A stretch of DNA of 64,000 nucleotides from Rhynchopus sp. YZ270_cl-10 (lineage: Eukaryota; Euglenozoa; Diplonemea; Diplonemida; Diplonemidae), in assembly GCA_964035575.1 (NCBI GenBank), contig OZ037919.1:372001-436000 (forward strand). Direction: 5' to 3'. The translations under genes and the position numbers were made by a program. The notes beneath the pieces are model-generated. The model saw nothing but the letters and a program-made list of their open reading frames with translations. It did not search any database and was not told the origin of the DNA. Shown here piece after piece: positions 10,126-21,065 of this stretch (positions within the stretch are counted from its first letter, which is position 1; every line of letters begins with the position of its first letter).

Positions 10126-10600
10126 TGTGACTGAAAAGAGGTGTTCCTGAGGACGCAAAATCCCGATACCCCTTGTAGGTGGGCTGTGTCTGTTTTGTTT
10201 TTATGTGGATTTGTGACTCAATCAAACAGTGATGTAGTTCGGCCCTTCACCCTGGTTGCGTTTGCAATATGGGCACGACGGTGAAGTAAATGACTTGACT
10301 TGTGGTTTTTACTTTTGTGGTTTCACTGTTGGCTTACAACAGTGAAACCACAAATAAAAACACAAGTGAAGTCATTTAATTCACCGTCGTGTTGGATTAA
10401 CAAAGACGATGGTGTGTGAGGATATTTGTTTGTCTCCCGTCAATAGCAGCTGTGTGGGTGATGTGTGCGAAGAACTTTTGCTGTTCCCCCAGTTCCCCCC
10501 TTTTCAAGCAGGCAGTGCTGTAAAAACTGTCACATTTTAAGGGACAGTGCGGGATAGCCGTCTCGCCTGGTCTCACTTCATCAGGTTGCTTGGTGAAGTA
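9310..10600 (+). repeat. Segmental duplication of a surface-gene 3' half
   Basis: From the T/P linker through the Cys unit, transmembrane helix, stop, 3' flank and hairpin element, this block matches 5762-7050 almost base for base. The 5' leader is also shared (8246-8430 with 3349-3535). The duplication ends near GGTGAAGTATTTTTT at about 10600. Confidence 0.9.
10274..10391. repeat. Second copy of the 3'-flank hairpin element
   Basis: Same arms and GCTTA loop as 6726-6839, with a few substitutions and a TT insertion in the left arm. It was copied with the surrounding duplication rather than inserted anew. Confidence 0.75.
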
Positions 10601-10728
10601 TTTTTTTTCTTTCCCTAACACGTAGTGTAGTAAGAAACTAGACAAAAAGAAAGCCAACGTTCAGATCTTGTATAACAGTATTTCCCCTTGATTCCTTTCA
10701 CCTTGCGCCAAACAGATTTTTACCCCTA

Positions 10729-10896
10729 TTTGGCTGCGTTCAACGAAAAAATTCATTGCACGTTACCACTACCACCCCTTCCTACTTTACTATGAGCGAC
10801 AGTAACGACATGCAGCTGGATGAGAACCCCGGCTCGCCGGCCTCCCCACGGGGCGTCAGCAACGCCGTGGTATTTGGCTGCGTTCAACGAAAAACA
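10729..10896 (+). mobile_element. Fossil fragment, probably YR-retroelement kin
   Basis: Two direct copies of TTTGGCTGCGTTCAACGAAA lie 142 bases apart. Between them a coding-like start reads MSDSNDMQLDENPGS. The GCTGCGNTCAACGAAAAA core is also the overlap core of the split repeats of the retroelement at 58563-62184. I therefore read this as a small relic of a related element. It is short and no longer whole; its age is not measurable here. Confidence 0.4.
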
Positions 10897-10930
10897 CTGT
10901 TATATTTTTAGGGCGTTTTATTGTTAGGGT

Positions 10931-11523
10931 AGTGTAACTTTTTCAGCCTGTTACCGTTACTGCCCGCCGTATTTTTTGAAAATCAAAAAAAAAAAAAAGT
11001 TATGTAGAAAGTACCTAGGGGAAAAAGTTATGAAGAGGTTCTAGGAAAGATGTGGGTGGGGCTGTACAGGGCCCATACCCATAGCACCTCACGATCACTT
11101 GGTGAGTAAGCATTTTTTTTTCGAGAGAAAAGTCGTTTTCCTTCACGAGTGTTTTCTTGTACAGTGTACACTGTACACTGTACACTGTACACTGTACACT
11201 GTACACTGTACACTGTACACTGTACACTGTACACTGTACACTGTACACTGTACACTGTACACTGTACACTGTACACTGTACACTGTACACTGTACACTGT
11301 ACACTGTACACTGTACACTGTACACTGTACACTGTACACTGTACACTGTACACTGTACACTGTACACTGTACACTGTACACTGTACACTGTACACTGTAC
11401 ACTGTACACTGTACACTGTACACTCTTCATAACTTTTTTTCTCCGCCGCCCGCCGGTTTTTTCGAACACCAAAAATAACGGTAACACTGTGTTAAACAGA
11501 CCGAAAAAGTTACACTACCTTTA
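10931..11523. mobile_element. Inverted-repeat element carrying a 7-bp satellite
   Basis: The left end GGTAGTGTAACTTTTTC and right end GAAAAAGTTACACTACC are exact inverted repeats. The next 60 bases also pair imperfectly (TTACCGTTA, GCCCGCCG, AAAAAGTTATG near the array). No clear target-site duplication was found. The interior is mostly a tandem array; no transposase is present, so it is non-autonomous. Confidence 0.65.
11165..11424. repeat. Satellite (TGTACAC)n, about 37 copies
   Basis: A perfect 7-bp tandem repeat of about 260 bases. Because 7 is not a multiple of 3, every frame on both strands stays open; these reading frames are artefacts. The unit contains the self-complementary core TGTACA. 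Confidence 0.97.
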
Positions 11524-11560
11524 TCAAGATCAGTTGGCGGATGATATCGTCTAGTTTTTT

Positions 11561-11639
11561 GTTGTGTCGACAATCAACCTGCTGTGCAGGATCTGTACTC
11601 AATGTTGCCCGAAGGCTATTGTACTTAAAAGATATAGAC
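11561..11639 (-). repeat. SINE-like unit, GTCGACACAAC family
   Basis: Read on the minus strand it runs from GTCTATATC through CAACATTGAGTACAGATCC to GATTGTCGACACAAC followed by an A-rich tail. Fuller copies lie at 49096-49191 and 56367-56463. A fixed 3' end followed by A-runs indicates retroposition. No clear pol III A/B boxes were found. Confidence 0.65.
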
Positions 11640-12098
11640 GGAGGTCGTCCTCAACTCTGGAAAGTCACTTTTATTTGTTGTTTATGCATTCGAGTGCTGT
11701 GGTATACACAAAAGTTGCATCATCAAAAGTTTGGGGGATAAAACAATTATCCCCCGTTTTTTCTCTCTGTAGCTTGCGAATTGAGAGTGGAGGTTTTTTT
11801 TCGTAATGTTTTATTCTCCCCATTACCACCACTTCGCAGAAAAAACTCTTTTTTCGTTCGCGAGTTTGTTTTGCGTCTTCCGCAGTTTACAAACTTTCCC
11901 CCCCTGCCCCGATATCACTTGTGATACAGTTTCCATGGATCGACATGAAAAGGGGCAGCACACAGGTGGTTCTGTGCTGGTCTTTCCACAGAACCGACAC
12001 GTGGGGCGTGTCTCCCAAACAACAAAAAAGTAAATGAATAATGTTGGAAGAAAAAGGAAGAACAAAACAATGTAGTTTTCAAATTTCGTGTGTTTCTG

Positions 12099-12275
12099 CG
12101 TATGATGGCGATGCTAGTGAAGGTGGCAGAGCTCTCAAGGCTTGGATCAGCTTACCTACTTGGCTGTGTTCAACATATCTACTTTTTGAGGGAAGCAGTC
12201 TTCGGACGGATCAGGGCCACCCCCTTTTGCCAGCAACCATCCGGGTTTGGGTTTACGGCTTTGCCCATTTTTCTT
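12099..12275. repeat. Dispersed repeat, copy 2 of 2
   Basis: Matches 7083-7250. The flanks differ from those of the first copy, so the unit moved or was duplicated on its own. Confidence 0.75.
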
Positions 12276-12472
12276 TTTGTATCAGATAGTATTTAGACTG
12301 TTTCCTTGTGAACATGTTCCCGAAGCACATTCACCTTTGTTCTGACGTTGGGTTTTTTGCCCATTGCCAGCCCCGTGTGTTTACCAAACCATACCCCACA
12401 ATAGCCCTTCTCCTTCTGATGAGCGGTCACAGAAATATATAACCCCAAACTTTTCCTCATTTATTCTGATCA

Positions 12473-12504
12473 CACCCCCCTCCACCCCAACCCTCCACCC
12501 CCAG
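12473..12504 (+). promoter_or_regulatory. Pyrimidine tract and AG before CFAP57
   Basis: An almost pure C/T run ends in CCCCCAG at 12504, 17 bases before the ATG at 12521. It is a candidate cis- or trans-splice acceptor. Confidence 0.4.
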
Positions 12505-12520
12505 ATTCCAAAAAATAATA

Positions 12521-15500
12521 ATGCAAGAAAGCGATGACTCCAAGGGGAAGACCCAGGAACGGCGTAGGGTTTATGGCGACACTCAGCGGCCTTTGCATGC
12601 ACTTGGGTTTCGCCACCGCGACCCACGAGGTGATGCGGACCAGGAGTGTACGAGCCAGAAGGCGATTGAGCACACGAGCGACGACTCGATTGTGTATTTG
12701 GTGGGGAAGCAGGTGGCGGTGTACTCATACGAGACGCAGACACACCGTTTCATGCCTACGACACAGCGCACGACGGAGGTGCTGTGCTTTGCGGTGTCCT
12801 TCAACAAACGGTACATCGCCCTCAGCGAGCGTCTCCTCGAAGACAAGACCAACGAGCTCTCCTCGCAGGTCTCCGTCTACAACTTCGGCACCGTCTCCCG
12901 CATCCGCACACTGTCCCTCTCCTTCCTCAACAAAGCCAGCCCCGTCACGTCCATGGACTTCTCACGCGACAACAAATACCTCATCGGTGTCACGCAAGCC
13001 CCAGACCCTTACATCAACCTCTGGCAACTCGACAAAAGCAAGCTCATGGGCTTCACCGAACTCTTGGTTCGCGTAACCGACATCACGATTTCCCCTTGGG
13101 CACATTTTGCGATGTGCTCCACTGGCCCTGATGGGCTGAGGATGTGGCGTTATCAGGACCGACAGCTTCGGAATATGGATCCAATCCCTAAACGCAATGC
13201 TAATGACTGGCATTTCACATGCCACTGCTGGTTTGACGACGACCGCGTCTGCGCGGGGACACGCGAAGGCGACCTCATTGTGATCGACAACTGCGAACTA
13301 AAACGCGTCATACCTGGCGTCTTCAGCAGCATGGGTGCTGCTATTGGGGTACCCGGCTTCCGTCCTGGCACTTCCGAGATTCGCACAGACGAAGCACCTA
13401 CTAAACAACTCTCTGGCGGCACATCCCAAGCAGACGGGGGATCTGACGACGGAGGCATTGAGGTGCCTTCCTTCTATAAAGTAGTGTCCATCCGCTCCAC
13501 CGGTCGTGGTGTCGCCATTGGAGGTGAAGAAGGCCTCCTTGCACTGTACGAACGCACCTACGACAGCGACCACTTCCAATGCTACAAACGCTTTCCCACC
13601 CCGCACCGGGCAACCATCATCGACATCAGCGTGAGTCCCAACGAAGAAAGCATGATATGCTGCTACGCTGACAACGAACTCTCCCTCTTCAGCCTCGCCA
13701 ATGTAGACATCCTCGACCACGAACGACCTGAAGAAGTACAACAAGCCTTCAAGCTACTCCCCATAGGCTTCCACTGCGACTCCGTCTCCGCCGTCGACGT
13801 ATGCATCCAAAAGAGCATCGTCGTAACTGCCTCGGTAGATAAGCAAATTCGGATCTGGAATTTCGTCAAAAAGAAGATGGAAATCCGCATGCAATTCCAA
13901 GAGGAAGCGCTCTCCGTGTCGGTCCACCCCTCCGGGATCTGGCTTCTGGTTGGGTTTAAATATAAGCTTTGTATGTTTAGTGTTCTGCTGGATACCTTGC
14001 ATTTATGCCAAGAGTTCCCGATCAAACAATGCCGTGAGGTGCGGTTCAGCAATGGTGGGCAGTTCTTTGCGGCGGCGGTGGTGAACCGCATCTTCATCTT
14101 CCACGCCTACTCCTACGAGCCGGTAGGGCATCTCACAGGGCACTCCTCTGTAGTAAAGAGTTTTTGTTGGTCTTCCAACGATCAAATGATCATATCCGCC
14201 GGCTTCGAAGGGACCATCTACGAATGGAAAGTGGAGACCTGCAAACGAAACGAATCCTGTGAATATACATGCAAGGCAATGTCGTACACCGCAGTCTGTT
14301 ATGACGATGTGAACCAACTGGCGGTAACGGTTGGCACCCACAAGGTGGCGGAAGGTGGGTTCCGTGAGGGAGATATGACGCTTCGTGTCGTCAAATTAAC
14401 GGACGCTGCCTGCATGGAACCGCCACGGAGCACTGCACGCCTTGGCTCTGCTGCAGTCAAAAGCTCGCACAACAGAGCGCAAAGCAGAGAGCTTGCCATT
14501 TCACCCCATGCTGGCGCACTGTTCGTCGGCACCACCTCCGGAGAACTGCAAATCTTCGCCTGGCCTCCTATCCAAGGTAACGCGCTCCCCGAAATGGTCC
14601 TGGAACTGCACCTAGACGAAGTCCTATTTGTCCAGCTCTCCAAAGACGAACGCTTTCTTCTTACCGTTGGAGACGATGGTTGTATGTTTGTCTTCGATGT
14701 CGACGTTCTCCTCGAAGGCAGGGTGCCACCACGACGAAGCTTTAATTATAGTTTATTTGACGATATTGCGTTGGTTTTGACGCATGATTTGGATGATAAG
14801 GCGAGGGAGAACGCTAGTCTACAGGCAGCGTTGACAGATGAACAGCGTTCGAGGAAGCATGAGAAGGAGACGACCTTGGTGCATTTTACAAAAACATTGG
14901 ATCAGACGATGCGGGCGTCTGAGGGGACCATATCGGACGTAAAACGACAGCGCGATGAAGCCGTACTGAATCAACGAAACAGTGAGACCCGCATGCACAA
15001 CGAATTCCAACTCATCGAGCAGCAACGCATGAAGGACATTCAGGAGGTAGAAGCGCTAAGCTCTCGCCGTGCGAAGGAGCAATCTCTCAAATACGAAGCG
15101 CTCATGGAAGAGAAGAACGACCTCATCGTACGCTACGAAAACAAAGTGTACAAGCTGCAGAAGGAGCAAGAAGAGGACCGTCAAAAGGCCGAACAGCTGT
15201 CAACAGGGATGATCTCGAACCTAGAGAGGGAGCTAGACAGATTGCAGAAGGAAAAGCGCTGTGGAATGGAAGAGGCCGCAGCGGTCCTCCGCGACACAGA
15301 GCAGGAGCATGAAGAAGAAATCTCGGCCAAGGAAAAGAAAAGCAAAAGCGACCTAGAGACAAAAGAGCAGGAGCGGGTCCGTACCCAGTCGGATCTCGAC
15401 GCCTTCCGCCGCAAGCAAGAAAAACACGACCAACACCTCAAAGACTTAGAACGTGACCTTCTAGAAGAACGTGACAGACTCAAAAGAAAAGACGCAAAAA

Positions 15501-17363
15501 TTGGCGATCTAGAAAAAGCGATACAGGTATGTTTTGTGTTGTAATTCTTCTTTTTTTTTTTAAATGGGGATGACAACATCGATCAACTGTGTTTGTGACA
15601 ACACAGAACATCTTCAAAAACCCAGTGTGTTCCAAGAGTGAGGCTTAGGGGTAATCTTAGTAAATGGTACCCCAGAAATAAAAAAAATACCAAGTACGCA
15701 ACAACTACGCAATATGGGATCGTCAGGAACACCAGTAAACCTTTTTTCTTTATTCCCCACCCCCACCCCCATTCCCTGCACGACGTTGAAGTAAATGACT
15801 TTACTTGCATGCCAACACCAAACACCCTTCCCTCTCCCCCCTAGGCCCTCCGCCTTGAGATCAACGTCCGCAACGACACTATATCAGCCTCTGAGAAGAA
15901 GATCCTCGAACTCAAAAAACAGACCGCCGAGCTCGAAAAGCTGCGGTATGCGAAACACTATATGAGATTGTAAGTCTTTTCTTTTTCGTGTCTCTGTGTT
16001 GGCAATGATCCTTTCATTCAGCTGATGAGTGGAAGCGGGAGTAGCACAAATCAGATGTAAACCACGAAATGGATTGTAGGACTGCATGGTTGGGGTGTAC
16101 ACTCCCCCGGTATAGCTGGTCATTGTACCAAAGGTACACTGTTCACGAGAGGGCTGTTGTATTTCAACATTTTCTATCAATCTTCACTTCTTCCCTCCCT
16201 CCCCTATAACACCTAACTAAAATGCATTTTTTTTTTTGGGGGGGAAAACATAAAACCAAAGCAATCCAGAGAGAACCAACCATTTTTTTTTTTTTTTGTT
16301 ATTTTCACCTCCCTCTTCTTCCCTTCTTCCCTTCAGATACGTCTTGACCTTCAAATTCAATGAACTTCGCAAAGAGGTGGTCCCCAAGGAAGACAGCATT
16401 CGCACTATGAATGATAAAATCGAACAGATGGATGCGGAATTAGAGAGGGTAGGGATCGATCGGGACACGATGTCGCAGATTCTGGACGCACGCGACGAAA
16501 AGATCAACGTCATCATCAAGGATATGGGGGTGCAGAACCGCTCGCTTGACGACAAACACCGCCTCTTTAAGCTTCTCCTTCGTGACCTTTCGTCTCTCCT
16601 TGCGGACACCGAGCCACGCCGTGTACCCTACAAGCTTCGTGACATTATTGACAGATATGCCGAAAAATCCAGCAAAAAGGGCGACACAATTGAAGGCCAA
16701 TCTATGATAGGATTCGAACGGCAACGCATCTATATGGAAGCACAGCTTGCCGCTTCTCGCAAACAGAATGTTCGTCGTGAATCCCATATGAAGCTCGATG
16801 AACAACGTAAAACCGAAGAAAACGCGCTTCTTGTCAAAGAAATCAACGATCTTCGCCACGAAAAGAAGGTTCTCAACCAAAAGGTTCAGGTCCTCGACAC
16901 ATTGCAGAAGGATCAACGCCATGCGAGGTCGGGGTCGGTAACTACCTCCTATCTACGTGGTGGGAGTAAAATGGGAGCGAAGTCGCCGCTTGCCGATGCT
17001 ACGTCGTACAATTCATCACCAAGACGGTGTTTGACACCATTAGGGTTGAGTGGAGGAGGGGAAGAATCGCGTGGAGCTAAGAATTCTATAGGGAAAGTAC
17101 ACAAAGGCACAACAAGGACAATAAGAGATCTGTCGAACCTCGACCCAATCAAGGTGGCCGACATGATCCAGCAGCTCGAAGTGAGCAACGGGGAGATGGA
17201 GAAGCAACAGCGGGAGATCCTCCGTCTGCGAGACTTCGTTCAGCACCTTCTCAAAAAGCTGCAGGCATCTGAGAGCAGTGAGGACCCACAGCACAATGCA
17301 CATAAGGAGTTAGAAGGGAACAGCCTTATGCTCAAGACAAAAGACCCTCTTCCAAATCTATAA
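12521..17363 (+). CDS. CFAP57: CFAP57/WDR65-like ciliary WD40 coiled-coil protein
   Basis: Three exons: 12521-15526, 15845-15969 and 16337-17363. The introns begin GTATGT and GTAAGT and end TAG and CAG, and the joined frame gives 1385 residues, close to the length known for this family (about 1250-1300). Residues 30-740 hold WD40 repeats (blades such as SAVDVCIQKSIVVTASVDKQ and VVKSFCWSSNDQMIISAG), and the remainder is long coiled coil. The exon 2/3 junction recreates the family hallmark, reading LRYAKHYMRL then YVLTFKFNELRKEV. CFAP57 is an axonemal protein that helps assemble a subset of inner dynein arms and regulates beating, so the organism has motile flagella. The ATG at 12521 follows a pyrimidine-AG tract. 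C-terminal text (PRRCLTPLGLSGGG) looks disordered. Confidence 0.92.
15527..15844 (+). other. CFAP57: CFAP57 intron 1 with two MITE relics
   Basis: GTATGT to CCCCCCTAG, 318 bases. It contains a 68-base element at 15666-15733 related to the one at 17426-17491 (shared interior ATACCAAGTACGCAACAA), and a half copy of the hairpin element (CACGACGTTGAAGTAAATG at 15779). The intron has therefore grown by repeat insertion. Confidence 0.8.
15970..16336 (+). other. CFAP57: CFAP57 intron 2 with dispersed stem-loop repeat
   Basis: GTAAGT to CCCTTCAG, 367 bases. At 16100-16160 it carries a copy of the repeat AGCTGGTCATTGTACC / GGTACACTGTTCACGAGAGG that recurs at 33860 and, in part, at 25158. A CTGATGAGTGG ... 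CCACGAAA arrangement at 16022-16064 resembles part of a hammerhead core (see findings). Confidence 0.8.
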
Positions 17364-18316
17364 AATCTTTTTTCTGATTTGGAAAAGAGAGAGAGAGAGA
17401 GAGGGGGCAAATAAAGAGAATTTTTGGTGCTCCTGAAATAAAAAATACCAAGTACGCAACAAGTACGCAAAATGGGGTTATCAGGAGTACCAATTTTGTT
17501 TTGTTTTAAGATTGGGATCCCCTGAGAGTGGTCCAATTCAAACAATCTTTTTGCTTTTTGTTTTCTCCACTCCTTTATTGGATTGGGGATGCATTTTTTT
17601 TTTCCACCCTTGAAAAATTTTCCAATGACCCACCCCATCTCCCACTTTACAGAGGGTGGTGAGGCGTCAATCAACGTTATGCATACCAAGATCATTTTCC
17701 CTTCTCTTTATAGGTGTGTATCGTCCGCAGATATTTTTGCACCATCAAAAATTTATCTTTTTGGATCTTACCCACCCAAGGTAGGATCCTTAGGAAATTT
17801 GTCGACACAACAACAACAAAAAACAACATCATGATTAGTTTGTCTCAAGCCAGTCATGAGTAGCTTGGGATCATTTTACCAAACTCTTCGACCTTTCCCT
17901 CCCTTTTTTTTTTTGGTTTCTATGATTTTCACGCGCTTTTTGAACCTTGAGAGGTGGGATATGGGGTAGGCTTCTGTCTTTCCCTTCTCTCCTCCTTGTC
18001 ACCACCCCCCATTTCAGGCAGAGTGCATATAGCCCTTTCTCTCCTATCGAGCTTTACAGCCTGCAGGAGACACATGGGACTGTTTCCCCCCCCTTTTTCT
18101 TCTTCTTCTCAAACACCTTTTGCTTCCCAAAAACCCCGATTATATTTCAAATTCAAATTCAAAAAAAAGTGCAAAAAGCTCCATTTTCCCACCATTTCCC
18201 CCCCTGTTAAATCATTTTCCGCCAATTCAGATCTCGTGTCTCGCTCAAATCGATTTTTTTTTGACACCAGTTTAGTTTTCTGAATTTCCTCCCATCCCAA
18301 ACGGACTTAATAAGAT
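17364..18316 (+). other. Intergenic region with a 66-bp MITE
   Basis: No gene is visible. At 17426-17491 a 66-bp element has inverted ends GGTGCTCCTGA and TCAGGAGTACC (one mismatch). A SINE-like 3' end (TTGTCGACACAAC plus A-rich tail) is at 17799-17815. A degenerate stem-loop repeat lies at about 17850-17885. The rest is AT- and pyrimidine-rich. Confidence 0.6.
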
Positions 18317-18475
18317 AATGACAACTCCCCCTTTCTCCAACCCACCCACCCCTATTCACAGGAACACAACCACCCCACCCTTTCCAAAGCTCCCTCCCTC
18401 TTTCTTTCTCTCTTCTCTTTCCCCTCCCATTTACCTCCCATTTTACCCCCTTTTTACCCCCTGCTTTGACGGCAG
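18317..18475 (+). promoter_or_regulatory. Long pyrimidine tract and AG before kinase gene
   Basis: About 150 bases of C/T-rich sequence end in GGCAG at 18475, 10 bases before the ATG at 18485. It is the clearest example in the window of the tract-AG-ATG arrangement. Confidence 0.45.
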
Positions 18476-18484
18476 GGGAAGGGG

Positions 18485-20701
18485 ATGGATACGTTGTGTG
18501 ACCCAGAACCTTGTGTAGTGGAGTCGCATTTTTGCGAGCATCTTAATGCAAATTCTGCAGGGGTAGAGGTGGAGGTGGAACGGCATACAGAGAGCCACCA
18601 CCACCACGAATATCGGAACCGGATAGGGAATGCCACGGCCAGCCCTGGATCTCCTGCGACGACGAATGGTCTGTCGCTTTCTTCGCCGGAATCGTCGAGA
18701 GGGGTTTCAAATGACGCAAATCCTCACAACCAAGACCCCTGGGATATCGCGGGGCCAGCAGTGGTGAGGAAAAAAAACGTTTGGTTGGAGCTCTATGGCG
18801 CGCATCTGCACATCAGCGATTCCCCCACCGCCAAGACCTCTCGGATCGTCGAAATGGACACCCCTGGGGTTAGAATTGCCGAAACCCAAATTGGCTTTGA
18901 TGTTGAAACTGCACCTCTCACCCCTCCACCTTCTCCTACCCCGCAGGAAACGCAGATTCCAGTACCCCCAGCGGCTCCTCCGGCATTCTCTTTGTTTGGT
19001 AGGCGGTGTTCTTCTTCCACCCCAGGTTCTCCGAGGAGGAAGACGGTGGTGTGCGTAAAGCTTCCTGGGCCTGCGGCGAGAGGTGCGTGGTTGGAGAAAT
19101 TGGGGCATGTGGTTAAAGTGGCGGGGAATGCGCCTGGGATTAGAAGGAGAAGTTCCTGCGATTTGTATGGCACGGCAACGTCTGAGCTGAGCAACAATAC
19201 GTCGTTTCTGTCCTCATTGGGGTTGCGGAGGAGGAGGTCTGCAAAAACGTTTTTAGGTGAAGAAGCGGACGCCGCCTCGTCTCGCCCTTCCAGCGGGGGT
19301 GGCATTCTTTCCCGTCTCTTCTCTACTGCGGAAAAGGATAAGCTGTCAAAGCACAGTCATATCGATGCGCATTCATCACGACTCTCATTGGATTCTGAAT
19401 TCGAGGCAATCCTGGTGAATGCAGAGATTTCAGAAGAATCAGTGTCAAATGACTCCATGGTGTCCTCTCTGCAGCATCTTGTTTTCGATTGGGCGGCGTT
19501 TACCCAGAGAGAGCAGATAATAGATATTTATACGCAGGCATTCCTCCCAGATTGTGTTGGGAATAAAACCGCGCCGACGATGGATGATTTTTCTAGAATG
19601 TGTGCAATAGGGTCAGGGTCGTTCTCTGCCGTGTACAAACTTCGCCATCACGATTCTGGGCGGGTCTGTGCATTAAAAATGGTGAGAAAAGACCGGTCGT
19701 CGGCAGCAGAGGTGCGTGCCCTCCTTGCGTTGTCGCACCCCTTTATCGTCCCCCTCCAAGGGGTCGTTCTTGATGCAGAAACTTCAACGCCAACTCTCGA
19801 GGAGATGGGCCATATTGGCCTGCTGCTTCCGTACCTTAGTGGTGGTGAGTTGTATAAGTTTGTGACCAGAAACTATGTGTCATGGGAGCGTGCAGGGGCA
19901 ACCGAAGCTGTGGCGCGGTTTTTTGCATCAGAGATCACTTCCGCGCTTCATCATATTCATGAAAAAGGGTTTGTGTACCGTGATTTGAAACCGGAAAACT
20001 GCGTTGTAAATGAAGCAGGGCACGTCATTTTGATTGATTTTGGGCTTTGCAAGAAGGTGCGTACAGGAGGAATGCAGCCGATTTCAAACAGTAGCACCGA
20101 ACGCACCGACACCTTCTGTGGAACACCCGAATACGTTTCCCCAGAACTTCTCAAGGGAAATTTGGTCGCAGCTCCGACAACAGATCTCTGGTCGTTAGGA
20201 TGCGTATTGTTCTTCTTATTGGAAGGCCGAGCGCTGTTTCAAGGGGTCCACCCAACGCACGTTTATAAAGCGGTATTGGAAAACCCGATTTTGCTGCCAA
20301 ACAAATTATCGGAGGGGTCCCGGTCAGTGTTGGAAAGGTTGTTGCAAAGGGAGCCTGCGCTGCGGATGCAGTCGTGTGAGGTGCTGATGAAGGCAGAGTT
20401 CTTTGAAGATGTGGATTGGTCGGCGCTAGGTGAGGTGGCCCCACCACACCGTGGTCTGGAGTCGCGTGGACGGAGCATGGGGTCTTCAAGAGGCGGCTTT
20501 CCTGGGTCCTGTGTACGCTCTGTCTCGGGGTTCAGCTGGGGAGGACCAGAAGGCAGTGTAGGAGGAGGATGCTTTCCTGGAGGCGAGCCTGGAGAAGCGT
20601 TCGCAGACTTCTCAGGGCATTATTTGCAGTCGGAACTGAGCCCGGTCCTGCAAGCGCATGAGACCATGTTCCCCTCTTCTCCGCTAAAGATTGATGTGTA
20701 A
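18485..20701 (+). CDS. AKT-like PH plus AGC-family protein kinase
   Basis: 738 residues, no intron. A PH domain near residues 85-215 is split by a Pro/Ser-rich insert: strands NVWLELYGAHLHISD and ETQIGFDV come before it, KTVVCVKLPGPAARGAWLEKL after it. The kinase domain spans about 368-655: glycine loop GSGSFSAV, catalytic-site lysine in VCALKMV, AGC-type catalytic loop YRDLKPEN, IDFGLCKK, and an activation segment TFCGTPEYVSPELL holding the usual PDK1 target threonine. Near the C-terminus FADFS fits an AGC hydrophobic motif (FxxF-S). PH, AGC core and hydrophobic motif in that order is the RAC/AKT layout, so phosphoinositide-dependent recruitment and Ser/Thr phosphorylation are expected. The interrupted PH domain and Gly-rich tail (about 660-710) are unusual. 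Ortholog identity is not certain. Confidence 0.88.
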   Translation: MDTLCDPEPCVVESHFCEHLNANSAGVEVEVERHTESHHHHEYRNRIGNATASPGSPATTNGLSLSSPESSRGVSNDANPHNQDPWDIAGPAVVRKKNVWLELYGAHLHISDSPTAKTSRIVEMDTPGVRIAETQIGFDVETAPLTPPPSPTPQETQIPVPPAAPPAFSLFGRRCSSSTPGSPRRKTVVCVKLPGPAARGAWLEKLGHVVKVAGNAPGIRRRSSCDLYGTATSELSNNTSFLSSLGLRRRRSAKTFLGEEADAASSRPSSGGGILSRLFSTAEKDKLSKHSHIDAHSSRLSLDSEFEAILVNAEISEESVSNDSMVSSLQHLVFDWAAFTQREQIIDIYTQAFLPDCVGNKTAPTMDDFSRMCAIGSGSFSAVYKLRHHDSGRVCALKMVRKDRSSAAEVRALLALSHPFIVPLQGVVLDAETSTPTLEEMGHIGLLLPYLSGGELYKFVTRNYVSWERAGATEAVARFFASEITSALHHIHEKGFVYRDLKPENCVVNEAGHVILIDFGLCKKVRTGGMQPISNSSTERTDTFCGTPEYVSPELLKGNLVAAPTTDLWSLGCVLFFLLEGRALFQGVHPTHVYKAVLENPILLPNKLSEGSRSVLERLLQREPALRMQSCEVLMKAEFFEDVDWSALGEVAPPHRGLESRGRSMGSSRGGFPGSCVRSVSGFSWGGPEGSVGGGCFPGGEPGEAFADFSGHYLQSELSPVLQAHETMFPSSPLKIDV

Positions 20702-21022
20702 TAAAGGAAGTAGAGATGAAAAAATGTGATTTTTTTTTTTTTGGTGCCTGCGTCCCAAAAGGCGTTTGCACTATCAATTTTTTGTATTGTAGAAAAAAGA
20801 GGGAGGGGGGAGTGGGGGAGATGAGGGGGGGAAGGAGGGGGGGGCAGTAGTATATGCCTGTACATCAGCGTTTATTGATTTTGCTTTTTTTTTTTTGCCT
20901 TGTGGAAGTTATGTTTATCACATTTTATTGTTGTAGTTTTTTGTGTTGTGTTTTGTTTTGTTTTTTGCAGCCAGTGTTTTTGTTTTTGTTTTGAAATTTG
21001 TCTTTATTTATTCTTTTCCACT

Positions 21023-21065
<43 letters not shown>

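Noticed and set aside
11015-11554. Long open frames on both strands
   Set aside because: They are translations of the 7-bp satellite, in which every frame is open; protein text is a seven-residue periodic repeat with no biological sense.
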